Assembly: GCF_039939195.1 (NCBI RefSeq)
Contig: NZ_JBDUUH010000012.1
Location: forward strand, 62,001 to 126,000
Reading direction: 5' to 3'
From: Foliimonas ilicis
GTDB lineage: Bacteria > Pseudomonadota > Alphaproteobacteria > Rhizobiales > Rhizobiaceae
Length of the DNA stretch: 64,000 nucleotides
Position numbers and translations under genes: made by a program. Shown piece after piece: positions 32,637 through 41,332 of the stretch. How positions within the stretch are numbered: the stretch's first letter is position 1; each line of letters starts with the position of its first letter. A model generated the notes under the pieces. The model was given only the letters and a program-made list of their open reading frames with translations, did no database searches and had not been told where the DNA came from.

Positions 32637-33281
32637 TTATTCGTTGAGATACGGATTGGTCCGGCGTTCTTCGCCAAAACGACCACCCGGCCCATGCCCG
32701 CAGATGAAGCCTATTTCATCGCCGAGCGGCAACAGCTTTTCCTTGATCGAACGGATCAGCGTTGCATGATCGCCGCCCGGTAGATCGGTGCGGCCGACCG
32801 ATCCTTGAAAAAGCACGTCGCCGACATGAGCGAAGCCCGCCTCGCGATTGTAGAAGACGACATGGCCCGGCGCATGGCCGGGGCAATGCAGAACTTCGAA
32901 TTTGTGGTCGCCGAAGGATACCGTCTCGCCCTCGTTCAAAAACCGGTCCGGCACACAGTTTCGCACAACACCCGGTAGGCCGAAGCGCTGTGCCTGATTT
33001 TCCAGATTGTCGAGAAGCATCCGGTCCGCTTCGTGCGGTCCGATAATATCGATCCCGAGCTGATCCTTGAGATCCATCGCGCCACCGGCATGGTCGATAT
33101 GCCCATGCGTCAGCCAGATCGCTTCTACGGTGATGCCGTTGCTTTCGAGCACTTCCGTAATGCGCTCAATGTCACCGCCCGGATCGATGACGACGCCTTT
33201 CTTGGTTTCCTCATCGAAAAGTATCGTGCAATTTTGCTGAAACGGCGTGACTGGAACGATGCCGGCATTCAAACGACCCAT
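32637..33281 (-). CDS. MBL-fold metallo-hydrolase, glyoxalase II-like
   Basis: The protein has 214 residues. The zinc motif THGHIDHAGG (HxHxDH) lies about residue 59, with further ligands in PGHAPGH, VGDVLFQ and CGHGPGG. This is the YcbL/glyoxalase II-like branch of the metallo-beta-lactamase superfamily, with QQNCTILFDEE near the N-terminus. It probably hydrolyses thioesters or glutathione-type adducts in the cytoplasm; the substrate is not fixed. The gene stands alone. Confidence 0.87.
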   Translation of the reverse strand: MGRLNAGIVPVTPFQQNCTILFDEETKKGVVIDPGGDIERITEVLESNGITVEAIWLTHGHIDHAGGAMDLKDQLGIDIIGPHEADRMLLDNLENQAQRFGLPGVVRNCVPDRFLNEGETVSFGDHKFEVLHCPGHAPGHVVFYNREAGFAHVGDVLFQGSVGRTDLPGGDHATLIRSIKEKLLPLGDEIGFICGHGPGGRFGEERRTNPYLNE

Positions 33282-33344
33282 GATCTTCCTTTCTTGAAGC
33301 AGACACCGATTTAGGAAAGCCGGGCTTTGCTGTCCACCATCCAG

Positions 33345-33376
33345 AAAAACAAATGGGCGGCCAAAGGACCGCCCAT
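33345..33376 (-). terminator. Terminator of the glycine-rich protein gene
   Basis: On the minus strand the stem ATGGGCGG...CCGCCCAT is followed by TTGTTTTT, 20 bases after the stop codon. Confidence 0.7.
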
Positions 33377-33396
33377 CGCATAAATTGGAGTGTCGA

Positions 33397-33705
33397 TTAT
33401 CGTTTCATCGAGCTCATGATGGCGCCGACGATGCCCGTCAGGATCGCACCGCCACCGGCACCGCCGATCGCATTTGTCAAAAGGCTGCCCATCTGGCTGC
33501 CGGTGGCTGCCATGTCGGCTCCGCCCGTCGCACCGCCGAGCAAACTTCCAAGCAAAGCGCCGCCGCCGATACCGCCGATACCGCCTGCGAGCAATTTTGG
33601 AAGTTGGCCCATCGCGGCTGTTTTGAACGCCGCGCCGACGGCCTGTCCGCCTATAACACCAGTCACCACCTGTATAACAAGTTGAACGATAACACTCGTG
33701 TCCAT
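33397..33705 (-). CDS. Glycine-rich small membrane-associated protein
   Basis: The protein has 102 residues. After MDTSVIVQLVIQVVTGVIGG the sequence is mostly Gly and Ala (AGGIGGIGGGALLGSLLGGA; GGAGGGAILTGIVGAIMSS), with hydrophobic periodicity able to enter a membrane. GGAGAGGG precedes ATG 33705. No function or domain can be assigned. It has its own terminator. Confidence 0.7.
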   Translation of the reverse strand: MDTSVIVQLVIQVVTGVIGGQAVGAAFKTAAMGQLPKLLAGGIGGIGGGALLGSLLGGATGGADMAATGSQMGSLLTNAIGGAGGGAILTGIVGAIMSSMKR

Positions 33706-33790
33706 CGGATTTCCCTCTCCGTTAGCGACCGGACCGAGCCGGCCGACAAGCAAGATGAAACTCCGTTCTGCAAGAAAGTCAAATGGCGGT

Positions 33791-33827
33791 GCTTAAAATA
33801 AAAGCGGGCGACATCTCTGCCGCCCGT
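33791..33827 (-). terminator. Terminator of ilvE
   Basis: On the minus strand ACGGGCG...CGCCCGC is followed by TTTTATTTT, about 30 bases beyond the ilvE stop. Confidence 0.7.
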
Positions 33828-33858
33828 TTCAGTTGCTTCTAATTTAACAGAAGAATTC

Positions 33859-34752
33859 TTATTCGGCGGCCATTGCATGCTTGGGGCGAACGGCCTGAGA
33901 ATAGTCTTCCATAAGGGTTTTCGCGATTTCACCCACAGTGAAAGTATAGGGTCCGATCTCGGAAACAGGCGTAACTTCGGCTGCCGTTCCTGTCAGGAAG
34001 CATTGCTCGAAGCCTTCCATCTCTTCGGGAAGAATAGCGCGCTCGATTACTTCATAGCCACGAGCTTTTGCAAGATCGATGACGGTGCGGCGGGTGATTC
34101 CATCAAGGAAACAATCCGGCTTCGGCGTGTGGATCTTGCCGTCTTTCACGAAAAAGACGTTTGCGCCTGTGGCTTCTGCCACCTGACCACGCCAGTCGAG
34201 CATCAGCGCATCGGCATAACCCTTGGCTTCGGCAGCGTGCTTGGACAGCGTGCAGATCATATAGAGGCCGGCAGCCTTGGCCCGCGACGGCGCAGTGCGC
34301 GGATCGGGACGACGGTATTCAGCCATATCCAAGCGAATGCCCTTGAGCTTCTGCGCCGGGTCGAAATAGCTCGGCCACTGCCAGATTGCGATCGCCAGAT
34401 TGATGCGGTTGCTCTGGGCCGCGACGCCCATCATCTCGCTGCCGCGCCACGCGACGGGACGTACATAGGCGTCCTGAAAGCCCTGCTTCTTCAGAAGCTC
34501 GCGGCAGGCGGCGTCGATCTCTGCCACGGAGTAAGGAATGGTGAAACCCAGAATGCGCGCTGATTCATGCAGGCGCTCAGTGTGCTCTGTCAGCTTGAAG
34601 ATCTCGCCGCCATAGGCGCGCTCGCCTTCGAATACGGAGCTTGCATAATGCAGGCCGTGCGTCAGTACGTGGACCTTGGCGTCCGCCCATTTGACGAACT
34701 CGCCATTCATCCAGATAAAACCGTCCAGTTGATCAAAAGGAACGGATGCCAT
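33859..34752 (-). CDS. ilvE: Branched-chain amino acid aminotransferase
   Basis: The protein has 297 residues, a fold-type IV PLP enzyme. The Schiff-base lysine is K171 in YMICTLSKHAAEAKGYADAL. Other class IV features are HGLHYASSVFEGERAY and the phosphate-binding C-terminal part with FLTGTAAEVTPV. It transfers amino groups between glutamate and the keto acids of Leu, Ile and Val. The start ATG 34752 (MASVPFDQL) has GGGAGG five bases upstream; the longer frame to 34827 lacks support. It is divergent from the MarR gene and 194 bases away from the operator there. Confidence 0.93.
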   Translation of the reverse strand: MASVPFDQLDGFIWMNGEFVKWADAKVHVLTHGLHYASSVFEGERAYGGEIFKLTEHTERLHESARILGFTIPYSVAEIDAACRELLKKQGFQDAYVRPVAWRGSEMMGVAAQSNRINLAIAIWQWPSYFDPAQKLKGIRLDMAEYRRPDPRTAPSRAKAAGLYMICTLSKHAAEAKGYADALMLDWRGQVAEATGANVFFVKDGKIHTPKPDCFLDGITRRTVIDLAKARGYEVIERAILPEEMEGFEQCFLTGTAAEVTPVSEIGPYTFTVGEIAKTLMEDYSQAVRPKHAMAAE

Positions 34753-34945
34753 CATAACCTCCCGCGGTGTCATTTCCGCCGTCGTTTCGTGCCGTTTGTT
34801 GATGTGGCACGACAGATTTTCTGTCATGCAGCGTAGGCGGATAACAAATCCAAGGCAAACTCAGATAATTACGGAAAAACCGGCCCGAAATGGCCTTTTT
34901 GTTCGCAATCCGTCGAAAAGCTTGCCAAAAATTATCATTGGCCCC

Positions 34946-34974
34946 AAATTATGTCAACATCACTGACATAATTT
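34946..34974. promoter_or_regulatory. Candidate MarR operator
   Basis: Perfect 11-base arms AAATTATGTCA (34946-34956) and TGACATAATTT (34964-34974) surround a 7-base spacer. It ends 21 bases before the MarR start codon and lies in the ilvE-MarR divergent gap. The size and symmetry fit a MarR dimer site. Confidence 0.6.
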
Positions 34975-34995
34975 ACAGGACTCGCGAAAAACAGC

Positions 34996-35526
34996 ATGAG
35001 CGACAAGGTTGGAAAAGGCGTGCAGCCCATAAAAACGCCTATAACGAACGAGGACGGGATCGATTTTTCGATCATTGAGCTCGTCTTCTTTGCCTATCGC
35101 GATTTTACGTCCGATCCCGACAAGATTTTGTCGGATTACGGTTTCGGCCGTGCGCACCACCGAATATTGCACTTTGTGAACAGAATGCCGGGCCTGACGG
35201 TTGCAGAGCTGCTCGATGTGTTGAAGATAACCAAGCAAAGCCTCGCAAGAGTGCTTAAACAATTGATCGATGGCGGCTATATCGTTCAGCTTCAAGGTCC
35301 GCGCGACCGAAGGCAGCGCGAGCTGTATCCGACCGCAAAGGGGCGTGAACTTGCACTCGATCTGGCGCGGCCACAGTCGCGCCGCATCCATGCGGCATTT
35401 GAGGGAATTGGGCACTCCGAACGTGAGAGCATAGCGGGCTTCTTGAAGGCAATGGTCGATCCGGAACTCAGGACACAGATCGACAAGCCGGGAAAGGCGA
35501 CAGGAAACGAAGATGGAAACCAATGA
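34996..35526 (+). CDS. MarR-family regulator, PetP-like
   Basis: The protein has 176 residues. The MarR winged helix covers about residues 50-125: YGFGRAHHRILHFVNRMPGL, VAELLDVLKITKQSLARVLK and the wing GPRDRRQRELYPTAKG. A MarR gene overlapping an OmpR-type response regulator is the petP-petR arrangement of alphaproteobacteria, so PetP is the likely identity; I leave the symbol blank because only context supports it. The 3' end overlaps the response regulator start by 14 bases. An inverted-repeat operator sits just upstream, suggesting autorepression. Confidence 0.87.
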   Translation: MSDKVGKGVQPIKTPITNEDGIDFSIIELVFFAYRDFTSDPDKILSDYGFGRAHHRILHFVNRMPGLTVAELLDVLKITKQSLARVLKQLIDGGYIVQLQGPRDRRQRELYPTAKGRELALDLARPQSRRIHAAFEGIGHSERESIAGFLKAMVDPELRTQIDKPGKATGNEDGNQ

Positions 35527-36232
35527 GTTGACGGACAACCCGTCTGCACCTCTCGACGATGCGCCCCATCTTCTGGTCGTCGACGACGATACGCGCATCC
35601 GCAACCTGCTGAAGCAATATCTGAGCGAAAACGGCTTTCGCGTCACCGTTGCCGGTAATTCCGCGGAAGCGCGGCGCAAGCTGATCGGGCTCGATTTCGA
35701 CCTTCTGATCGTCGATGTGATGATGCCGGGCGAAAACGGCGTCGATCTCACCAAATCGCTGCGCGCCGAAAAGGACGTACCGATCCTGATGCTGACCGCA
35801 CTTTCCGAGACGGACAATCGCATTACGGGTCTGGAAGCGGGCGCGGACGATTATCTGCCCAAGCCGTTCGACCCGCGCGAACTTATCCTGCGCGTCAACA
35901 ACATCCTTCGCCGTGGCGGCCCGGTCGCCGTGCCGAAGGTAGAGCAGATCGTTTTTGGCCCCTATACGTTCCAGATCGCCAAGCGCGAACTGAAAAGGGG
36001 CGGCGAACTGCTGAAGCTGACCGACCGCGAACAGGAAATTCTGGCGATTTTCGCAGAGCGTGCAGGCGAGACGATCCCGCGGCACGAACTGGTTTCGGGC
36101 GATACGGATGTCGGCGAACGCACGATCGACGTGCAGATAAATCGCCTTCGCCGCAAGATCGAACGCGACCCCTCCAACCCCGTATGGCTGCAGACGGTGC
36201 GCGGCATAGGCTATCGCCTCAGCGTCGAATAG
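35513..36232 (+). CDS. OmpR-family response regulator, PetR-like
   Basis: The protein has 239 residues. The receiver domain (about 19-130) has the acidic pair VVDDDTRIR, phospho-acceptor D68 in LLIVDVMMPGENG, the switch Thr in MLTALSE and Lys in YLPKPF. The C-terminal OmpR winged helix has LTDREQEILAIFAERAGE, TIDVQINRLRRKIE and TVRGIGYRL. It is translationally coupled to the MarR gene and followed 36 bases later by a histidine kinase, which is the probable phosphate donor. Confidence 0.93.
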   Translation: METNELTDNPSAPLDDAPHLLVVDDDTRIRNLLKQYLSENGFRVTVAGNSAEARRKLIGLDFDLLIVDVMMPGENGVDLTKSLRAEKDVPILMLTALSETDNRITGLEAGADDYLPKPFDPRELILRVNNILRRGGPVAVPKVEQIVFGPYTFQIAKRELKRGGELLKLTDREQEILAIFAERAGETIPRHELVSGDTDVGERTIDVQINRLRRKIERDPSNPVWLQTVRGIGYRLSVE

Positions 36233-36268
36233 AGCAGGCTGGCGTTTCGAACGCCGAACGGAAGGTGG

Positions 36269-37678
36269 ATGGCAACAACTGATTTAAACGCGCCAAAGGA
36301 AAGCGGATTGGCGGAAGGGCAGACCCGCTCGGCTATCGCGCGGCAGTGGAAACGATTCTGGCGGCTTGTCGCGCTCTATATGCCCAAGCGCCTCTATGCG
36401 CGCTCGCTGATCATCATCATCACCCCGATGATCCTGCTGCAATCGGTGCTCGCCTTTGTCTTCATGGAGCGCCACTGGCAGACCGTGACGCTGCGTCTTT
36501 CACAGGCAGTGACGCGCGACATCGCTGCGATCATCGATATGATCGAGACCTATCCGCAGGACGACAATTACGCGAATGTGATCCGCATCGCGCAGGACAG
36601 ATTAGCCCTCAAGATAGATATCCTGCCGTCCGACCCCCTGCCCGCGCCGGGGCCGAAACCGTTCTTTTCCATACTCGACCAGATCCTCTCGTCGGAAATC
36701 ACCAAGCAGATCAACCGGCCCTTCTGGCTCGATACGGTCGGCAATTCCAACATCGTGGAAATCCGCGTCCAGCTCGACAAAAAGGTACTGCGTGTCTTTG
36801 CCCGCCGCAGCCAGGCCTATGCGTCGAACACGCATATCTTCCTGCTGTGGATGGTCGGCACGTCGCTCGTTCTCCTGATCATCGCGATTCCCTTCCTGCG
36901 CAACCAGATCAGGCCGATCCTGCAATTGGCGGAAGCCGCCGAGAGCTTCGGCAAGGGCCGCCCGATGCCGGAGGATTTCAGGCCGCGCGGCGCGGAGGAA
37001 GTACGGCGCGCAGGCTTTGCGTTCATTCAGATGCGCGAACGTATCGAACGCCAGATCGAGCAGCGCACGGCCATGCTGACCGGCGTCAGCCACGATCTCA
37101 GAACGATTCTCACCCGTTTCAAGCTTCAGCTTGCGCTAGCAGGGGGCTCGAAAGCCGGCATGCAGGCGCTGAACCACGACATCGACGACATGCAATCGAT
37201 GCTGGAAGGCTACCTCGCCTTCACGCGCGGCGAAGCTTCCGAAGACACCGGCCTGTTCGACCTCAATGCCTATTTCCAGAAACTGTCGGATCAGGCCAAG
37301 CTTCAGGGCTGCAAACTGGAAACATCCCTGATCGGCTCGCCGGAAGTTCATGTGCGACCGAACGCATTCTCGCGGCTTCTGGCAAATCTGGTCGGAAACG
37401 CCTTCCGTTACGCACAATCGGTAAAAGTCGAGGCGGTGCACAGTGACGGCTCGCTTCTGGTGACGATCGACGATGACGGCCCGGGAATTCCAGCGGAAAA
37501 GCGCGAGGAAGTGTTCAAGCCATTCGTAAGGCTGGACGAAGCACGCAATCTCGATGCCAGCGGTACAGGACTTGGCCTTGCCATCGCCCGCGACATCGCG
37601 CGCAGCCATGGCGGCGATATTTCGCTGGAGGATAGCCCGATGGGGGGGCTACGGGCACGGATACGGGTTCCGGCTTAG
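36269..37678 (+). CDS. EnvZ-type sensor histidine kinase
   Basis: The protein has 469 residues. Transmembrane helices at about 45-67 and 192-212 frame a periplasmic sensor of roughly 125 residues. A HAMP domain follows (NQIRPILQLAEAAESFGKGR). The H-box is GVSHDLRTILTRF with H275. N-box NLVGNAFRYA, G1 DDDGPGIP and G2 GTGLGLAI complete the ATPase. The usual Pro in HDLRTPLTR is Ile here. It follows the response regulator in the same direction and should phosphorylate it. The signal is unknown. Confidence 0.93.
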   Translation: MATTDLNAPKESGLAEGQTRSAIARQWKRFWRLVALYMPKRLYARSLIIIITPMILLQSVLAFVFMERHWQTVTLRLSQAVTRDIAAIIDMIETYPQDDNYANVIRIAQDRLALKIDILPSDPLPAPGPKPFFSILDQILSSEITKQINRPFWLDTVGNSNIVEIRVQLDKKVLRVFARRSQAYASNTHIFLLWMVGTSLVLLIIAIPFLRNQIRPILQLAEAAESFGKGRPMPEDFRPRGAEEVRRAGFAFIQMRERIERQIEQRTAMLTGVSHDLRTILTRFKLQLALAGGSKAGMQALNHDIDDMQSMLEGYLAFTRGEASEDTGLFDLNAYFQKLSDQAKLQGCKLETSLIGSPEVHVRPNAFSRLLANLVGNAFRYAQSVKVEAVHSDGSLLVTIDDDGPGIPAEKREEVFKPFVRLDEARNLDASGTGLGLAIARDIARSHGGDISLEDSPMGGLRARIRVPA

Positions 37679-37690
37679 GAACTCACCCCC

Positions 37691-38791
37691 TCACCGATTA
37701 CCCTCCAACCACCGGAAAACCAGCGTTTCCTCTTCATCCAGCCCGGCAAGCGGTTTGCGGAACGAGCGGCGGGCTTTTGCCATTTCGTCCGGCAGCGCGC
37801 CCTGCGACCAGCGGTCCAGCACATTGGGATGAATGTAGCATTTGCGACAGACGGCGCGTGTATTGCCAAGGCGCGTTGCGACCTTGTCGATCACGGCATT
37901 CATCACACGCGCGGTTTCGTGCTTCGTCTCAGGCAGAGGCGTGGCGGAAAACAGCGTCGCGGCATTGATCGTGCCGCCCCATGTGCGGAAATGCTTGGAG
38001 CTGAAATCGGCATTCGTCGCCTCGCGAATATACTCGTTCACATCCTGCGAACGCACCATGCGGCGCGCGCCATCCTCATCCAGATATTGAAACAGATGCT
38101 GGCCCGGAATGTCCTGAATGCTTTTCAGGATGCGCGCGATGCGCCGGTCGACCAGCTTCAGATTCCACTCCTTGCCGGACTTTCCCTTGAAGGCGAACCG
38201 CAATTTCGAGCCTTCGACGGTCAGATGCCGGTCACGCAAGGTGGTCAGCCCGAAACTCTTATTGTCGCGGGCGTAAGCGGCGTTGCCGACGCGGATCATC
38301 GTGTTGTCGAGCAGCCAGACGATGGACGCCAGCACACGCTCGCGCGGCAGACCTTGCCGCCGCAGATCGGCATCGATCCTGTCGCGCAGGCTGGGCAGAG
38401 CCTCGGCAAATTCCGGCAGGCTGGAATATTTCACCTCATCGCGGCAGGCCGACCAGCGCGGATGATAGCGATATTGCTTGCGCCCGCGAACGTCCCTGCC
38501 CGTCGCCTGCAGATGCCCATCCGGGTCCGGTGAAATCCAGACATCTGTCCAGGCAGGCGGGATAACGAGACTTTTGATGCGCGCGATGGATTTTGCATCC
38601 ACCTTCGAGCCATTCGGCCCGCGATACGAAAACCCCTTGCCCGCACGCTTGCGCGAAATACCCGGCTCCAGATCGTTCGCATGAACCAGCGACGCGCTTT
38701 TGGCCGACGCTTGCGCGTCGGGCCGTTCAGTTTTCAGAGTTTTTCGGGACGGACGATCCAGCACGCAACGCTCCACCACTCGGATGGACAA
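37691..38791 (-). CDS. DNA topoisomerase IB
   Basis: The protein has 366 residues, the poxvirus-like bacterial type IB topoisomerase. An N-terminal domain contains GKGFSYRGPNGSKVDAKSIA and RIKSLVIPPAWTDVWISPDP. The catalytic domain has LDNTMIRVGNAAYARDNKSF, FRTWGGTINAA and the active-site tyrosine Y319 in CRKCYIHPNVLDRW. It relaxes supercoils via a 3'-phosphotyrosyl link. This family is patchily distributed in bacteria but common in Hyphomicrobiales. It is convergent with the histidine kinase gene. Confidence 0.92.
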   Translation of the reverse strand: MSIRVVERCVLDRPSRKTLKTERPDAQASAKSASLVHANDLEPGISRKRAGKGFSYRGPNGSKVDAKSIARIKSLVIPPAWTDVWISPDPDGHLQATGRDVRGRKQYRYHPRWSACRDEVKYSSLPEFAEALPSLRDRIDADLRRQGLPRERVLASIVWLLDNTMIRVGNAAYARDNKSFGLTTLRDRHLTVEGSKLRFAFKGKSGKEWNLKLVDRRIARILKSIQDIPGQHLFQYLDEDGARRMVRSQDVNEYIREATNADFSSKHFRTWGGTINAATLFSATPLPETKHETARVMNAVIDKVATRLGNTRAVCRKCYIHPNVLDRWSQGALPDEMAKARRSFRKPLAGLDEEETLVFRWLEGNR

Positions 38792-38836
38792 TAAGCTGCG
38801 GATTGCCTGCTGGTTCCGTTTGCTCCTAATGGCGGA

Positions 38837-39193
38837 TCAGAAAAGACGCCCGCCGTCCGGCACCTTGCGCTCGATGGCGCCCAGCACGACATCGCCTTCC
38901 TCGTCGGGAAAGCCCAGCGTCAGCACTTCCGACATGAACTTGCCGATCTGGCGCGGCGGGAAATTGACCACCGCGAAAACCTGCCGCCCGACCAGCGTTT
39001 CCGGCGAATAGTATTTCGTGATCTGCGCCGAAGACTTCTTCACGCCGATCGAGCCGCCGAAATCGATCTTCAGCTTGAAGGCCGGTTTGCGCGCTTCCGG
39101 GTAAGGCTCCACCTCGACGATTGTGCCTGCGCGGATGTCGACCTTGTCGAAATCCGCAAATGTGATCTCTGGCTTTCTTTCGGAAGAAGACAT
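38837..39193 (-). CDS. csaA: tRNA-binding protein CsaA-like
   Basis: The protein has 118 residues in a single EMAP/tRNA-binding OB-fold domain. It begins ITFADFDKVDIRAGTIVEVE, then KPAFKLKIDFG, SAQITKYYSPETLVGRQVFA and VVNFPPRQIGKFMSEVLTLG. CsaA binds tRNA or has chaperone-like activity that suppresses secretion defects. It starts 6 bases after the YbjN-domain gene stop, so they are cotranscribed. Confidence 0.88.
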   Translation of the reverse strand: MSSSERKPEITFADFDKVDIRAGTIVEVEPYPEARKPAFKLKIDFGGSIGVKKSSAQITKYYSPETLVGRQVFAVVNFPPRQIGKFMSEVLTLGFPDEEGDVVLGAIERKVPDGGRLF

Positions 39194-39199
39194 GATGGA

Positions 39200-39700
39200 T
39201 CAGGCGTTCCCGAAAGTCTCAAAAAGCACGCTTGCCAGCGCATCCTTGGCCGAGGTTCCCGACCAGACGACGAACTGAAACGCCTGGAAATAGCATTCGC
39301 AGGCTTCGAGCGCGCTCGACAGCAACACTTCGACCTGCTGGCTCGTCGGCTCCACGCCGCCTGCCAGAAGCAGCGACTGGCGGAACATGATCGCGCCTTC
39401 CTGCTCCCACAGGTCGAAATGACCGAACAGCATCTGCTCGTTGATCTGCGACAGCAGGCGCATCACTTCAAGGGTGCGATTTTCCGGCACCTTGATGTCG
39501 AAGGCGCAAGCCAGATGCAGCGCTTCGAAATCTTCCATCCAGGAGAAGGAGACGTGATAATCGGTCCAGTTGCCTGCGACGGAAATCGAAATCTCGTCAT
39601 CGCCGGCGCGTTCGAACGACCACTCATTGTTGTGAGCGACCTGCTCGATCACGTCCACCGGATGGATTTCGCGAGAATATTCGAGTTCGAGAAGTTCCAT
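39200..39700 (-). CDS. YbjN-domain protein
   Basis: The protein has 166 residues. The YbjN domain is recognised by the pattern HPVDVIEQVAHNNEWSFERA, ISVAGNWTDYHVSFSWMED and PENRTLEVMRLLSQINEQML, followed by FGHFDLW and IMFRQSLLLAGG. The fold is like type III secretion chaperones; bacterial YbjN proteins are linked to stress and motility phenotypes, but the biochemical role is not known. AGGAA before ATG 39700 fixes the start. It is in an operon with csaA. Confidence 0.85.
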   Translation of the reverse strand: MELLELEYSREIHPVDVIEQVAHNNEWSFERAGDDEISISVAGNWTDYHVSFSWMEDFEALHLACAFDIKVPENRTLEVMRLLSQINEQMLFGHFDLWEQEGAIMFRQSLLLAGGVEPTSQQVEVLLSSALEACECYFQAFQFVVWSGTSAKDALASVLFETFGNA

Positions 39701-40009
39701 GAAAAATTCCTGACGTTCTGGGAGCGCCACCGCAGGCTCCCCGGAAACGCATGCACGCAAACTTTAGGCGACCGACAGGAGGCGAGGCGCAACACACCCC
39801 GAACTCGGACCCCGCCGTCCGGCGACATGACCCGGTTCCGAATCATGCAACAAATTCAGTCTATTGATGCAGAGTCGCGTGAACAGCCCCTTTTTGGTTC
39901 AGGGCCAAATCGCATGTGGACAGAGCTTACCGCAGAGATTCACGCGAATGCGGTAAGCGATTCACGACAAAGCGCTTTTTCGTGCAGCACCTTGTGGAAA
40001 AAATTCTTG
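39701..40009. promoter_or_regulatory. Regulatory gap with four GANTC sites and a 10-base inverted repeat
   Basis: This 309-base stretch has no gene. GANTC sites, the target of the CcrM methylase in alphaproteobacteria, occur at 39840, 39872, 39937 and 39959. A perfect inverted repeat GCTTACCGCA (39925-39934) / TGCGGTAAGC (39949-39958) encloses one of them. The region presumably drives the minus-strand ybjN-csaA operon. Confidence 0.5.
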
Positions 40010-40324
40010 TTATTTTTTGGTTTTGGGCTTCGCAGCGGACGTTGCGGAAGCTTTCGGCGCGCTTGTGCCGGACAATTCGGCAATACGTGCCTCTAAAGTC
40101 TCGATGCGCGCGAGCAGTTCCTTGTTCTCCGCACGCGCCCGAAGGGCGATGTCGCGCGCGACGTCAAACTCTTCACGCTTGACCACATCCATCGAGTTCA
40201 GGACCTTTTCGGCCTGTCCCTTGACGGCGGTTTCGACTTCGCGGCGCACGCCCTGGGCGGCCCCTGCTGCGTCTGTCATCAGCTTGGCGAATTCATCGAG
40301 AATGCGATTTGGTCCGGTCGACAT
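40010..40324 (-). CDS. UbiK/YqiC-like accessory factor
   Basis: The protein has 104 residues. It starts MSTGPNRILDEFAKLMTDAA and continues GVRREVETAVKGQAEKVLNS, then a coiled coil (ENKELLARIETLEARIAELS) and a Lys/Ala tail. This is the BMFP/DUF526 pattern; UbiK helps the aerobic ubiquinone biosynthesis complex in enterobacteria, and YqiC has membrane-fusogenic activity. It is divergent from lgt. Confidence 0.85.
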   Translation of the reverse strand: MSTGPNRILDEFAKLMTDAAGAAQGVRREVETAVKGQAEKVLNSMDVVKREEFDVARDIALRARAENKELLARIETLEARIAELSGTSAPKASATSAAKPKTKK

Positions 40325-40447
40325 GGCAAAACCTCGCTCGTTTCATTCGAGGTAATGGCGTATGGGCGCGAATGCAAGCTGCATCGTCGCCGCAGCGCCT
40401 TGACCGCGCCCCAAGCCTGCCGCATGTTCCGCCCGCTGTAAAAGGCC

Positions 40448-41332
40448 ATGCCGCCATATCAATCGTTCGAGGCACCTGAATTGACCGACTATCTGCTTCT
40501 GCCGCTGGCGGCGTTGCCCTTTCCCAATATCGACCCTGTGATCGTGCAGATCGGCCCGCTCGCCATCCATTGGTATGGGCTGGCCTATATCGTCGGCATC
40601 CTGTTCGCGTGGTGGTACGGCAAGCGCCTGGTGACGAACTCCGCGCTCTGGCGCAACAAAACCTTGCCGATGAAGCCGGAAGACCTCGACGATTTCATCG
40701 TCTGGGCCGCCGTCGGCGTCGTGCTTGGCGGACGCATCGGCTACATTCTGTTCTACGATCTCGCGCGCTACATTCAGAATCCGCTCGATATATTCGCGGT
40801 CTGGCAGGGCGGCATGTCGTTCCATGGCGGCTTTGCCGGAACGACGATCGCGATGATTCTGTTCGCACGCTCGCGCGGCGTCAAGGTCTGGAGCATGTTC
40901 GACGTGATCGCTGCTGGCGCGCCTGTCGGGCTGGGGCTGGTGCGCAGCACGAATTTCATCAATTCCGAGCTCTGGGGCCGCGTTACCGATGTGCCATGGG
41001 CATTCGAATTCCCGACTGGCGGGCCGTTTCTGCGCCATCCGAGCCAGCTTTATGAGGCAGCGCTCGAAGGGCTCGTTCTGTTCATCATCCTGCGAATTCT
41101 GACCCACACGCTGTTCAAGCTGAAAGCGCCGGGCTTCGTCGCCGGAGCCTTCGTGGCAGGCTATGGCGCGTCACGCATCTTCGTCGAATTCTTCCGCGAA
41201 CCCGATCCGCAGCTCGGCTATCTGCTGGGCGGCTGGCTGACGATGGGCATGGTGCTTTCCGTGCCTATGGTTCTGGTCGGGATATGGGCGATGCTGCGCG
41301 CAAACCGTGCCGCGAAGGCGCTGGCGGGATGA
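40448..41332 (+). CDS. lgt: Prolipoprotein diacylglyceryl transferase
   Basis: The protein has 294 residues with seven predicted membrane helices. It moves diacylglycerol from phosphatidylglycerol to the lipobox cysteine, the first step in lipoprotein maturation. Family features are IHWYGLAYIVGILFAWWYG, GGRIGYILFYDL, GGMSFHGGFAG and the signature GLVRSTNFINSELWGR, followed by HPSQLYEA and RIFVEFFREPD. AAAGG precedes the ATG. Its stop overlaps the MidA-like gene start (ATGA), forming an operon. It serves the lipoproteins encoded in this window. Confidence 0.94.
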   Translation: MPPYQSFEAPELTDYLLLPLAALPFPNIDPVIVQIGPLAIHWYGLAYIVGILFAWWYGKRLVTNSALWRNKTLPMKPEDLDDFIVWAAVGVVLGGRIGYILFYDLARYIQNPLDIFAVWQGGMSFHGGFAGTTIAMILFARSRGVKVWSMFDVIAAGAPVGLGLVRSTNFINSELWGRVTDVPWAFEFPTGGPFLRHPSQLYEAALEGLVLFIILRILTHTLFKLKAPGFVAGAFVAGYGASRIFVEFFREPDPQLGYLLGGWLTMGMVLSVPMVLVGIWAMLRANRAAKALAG

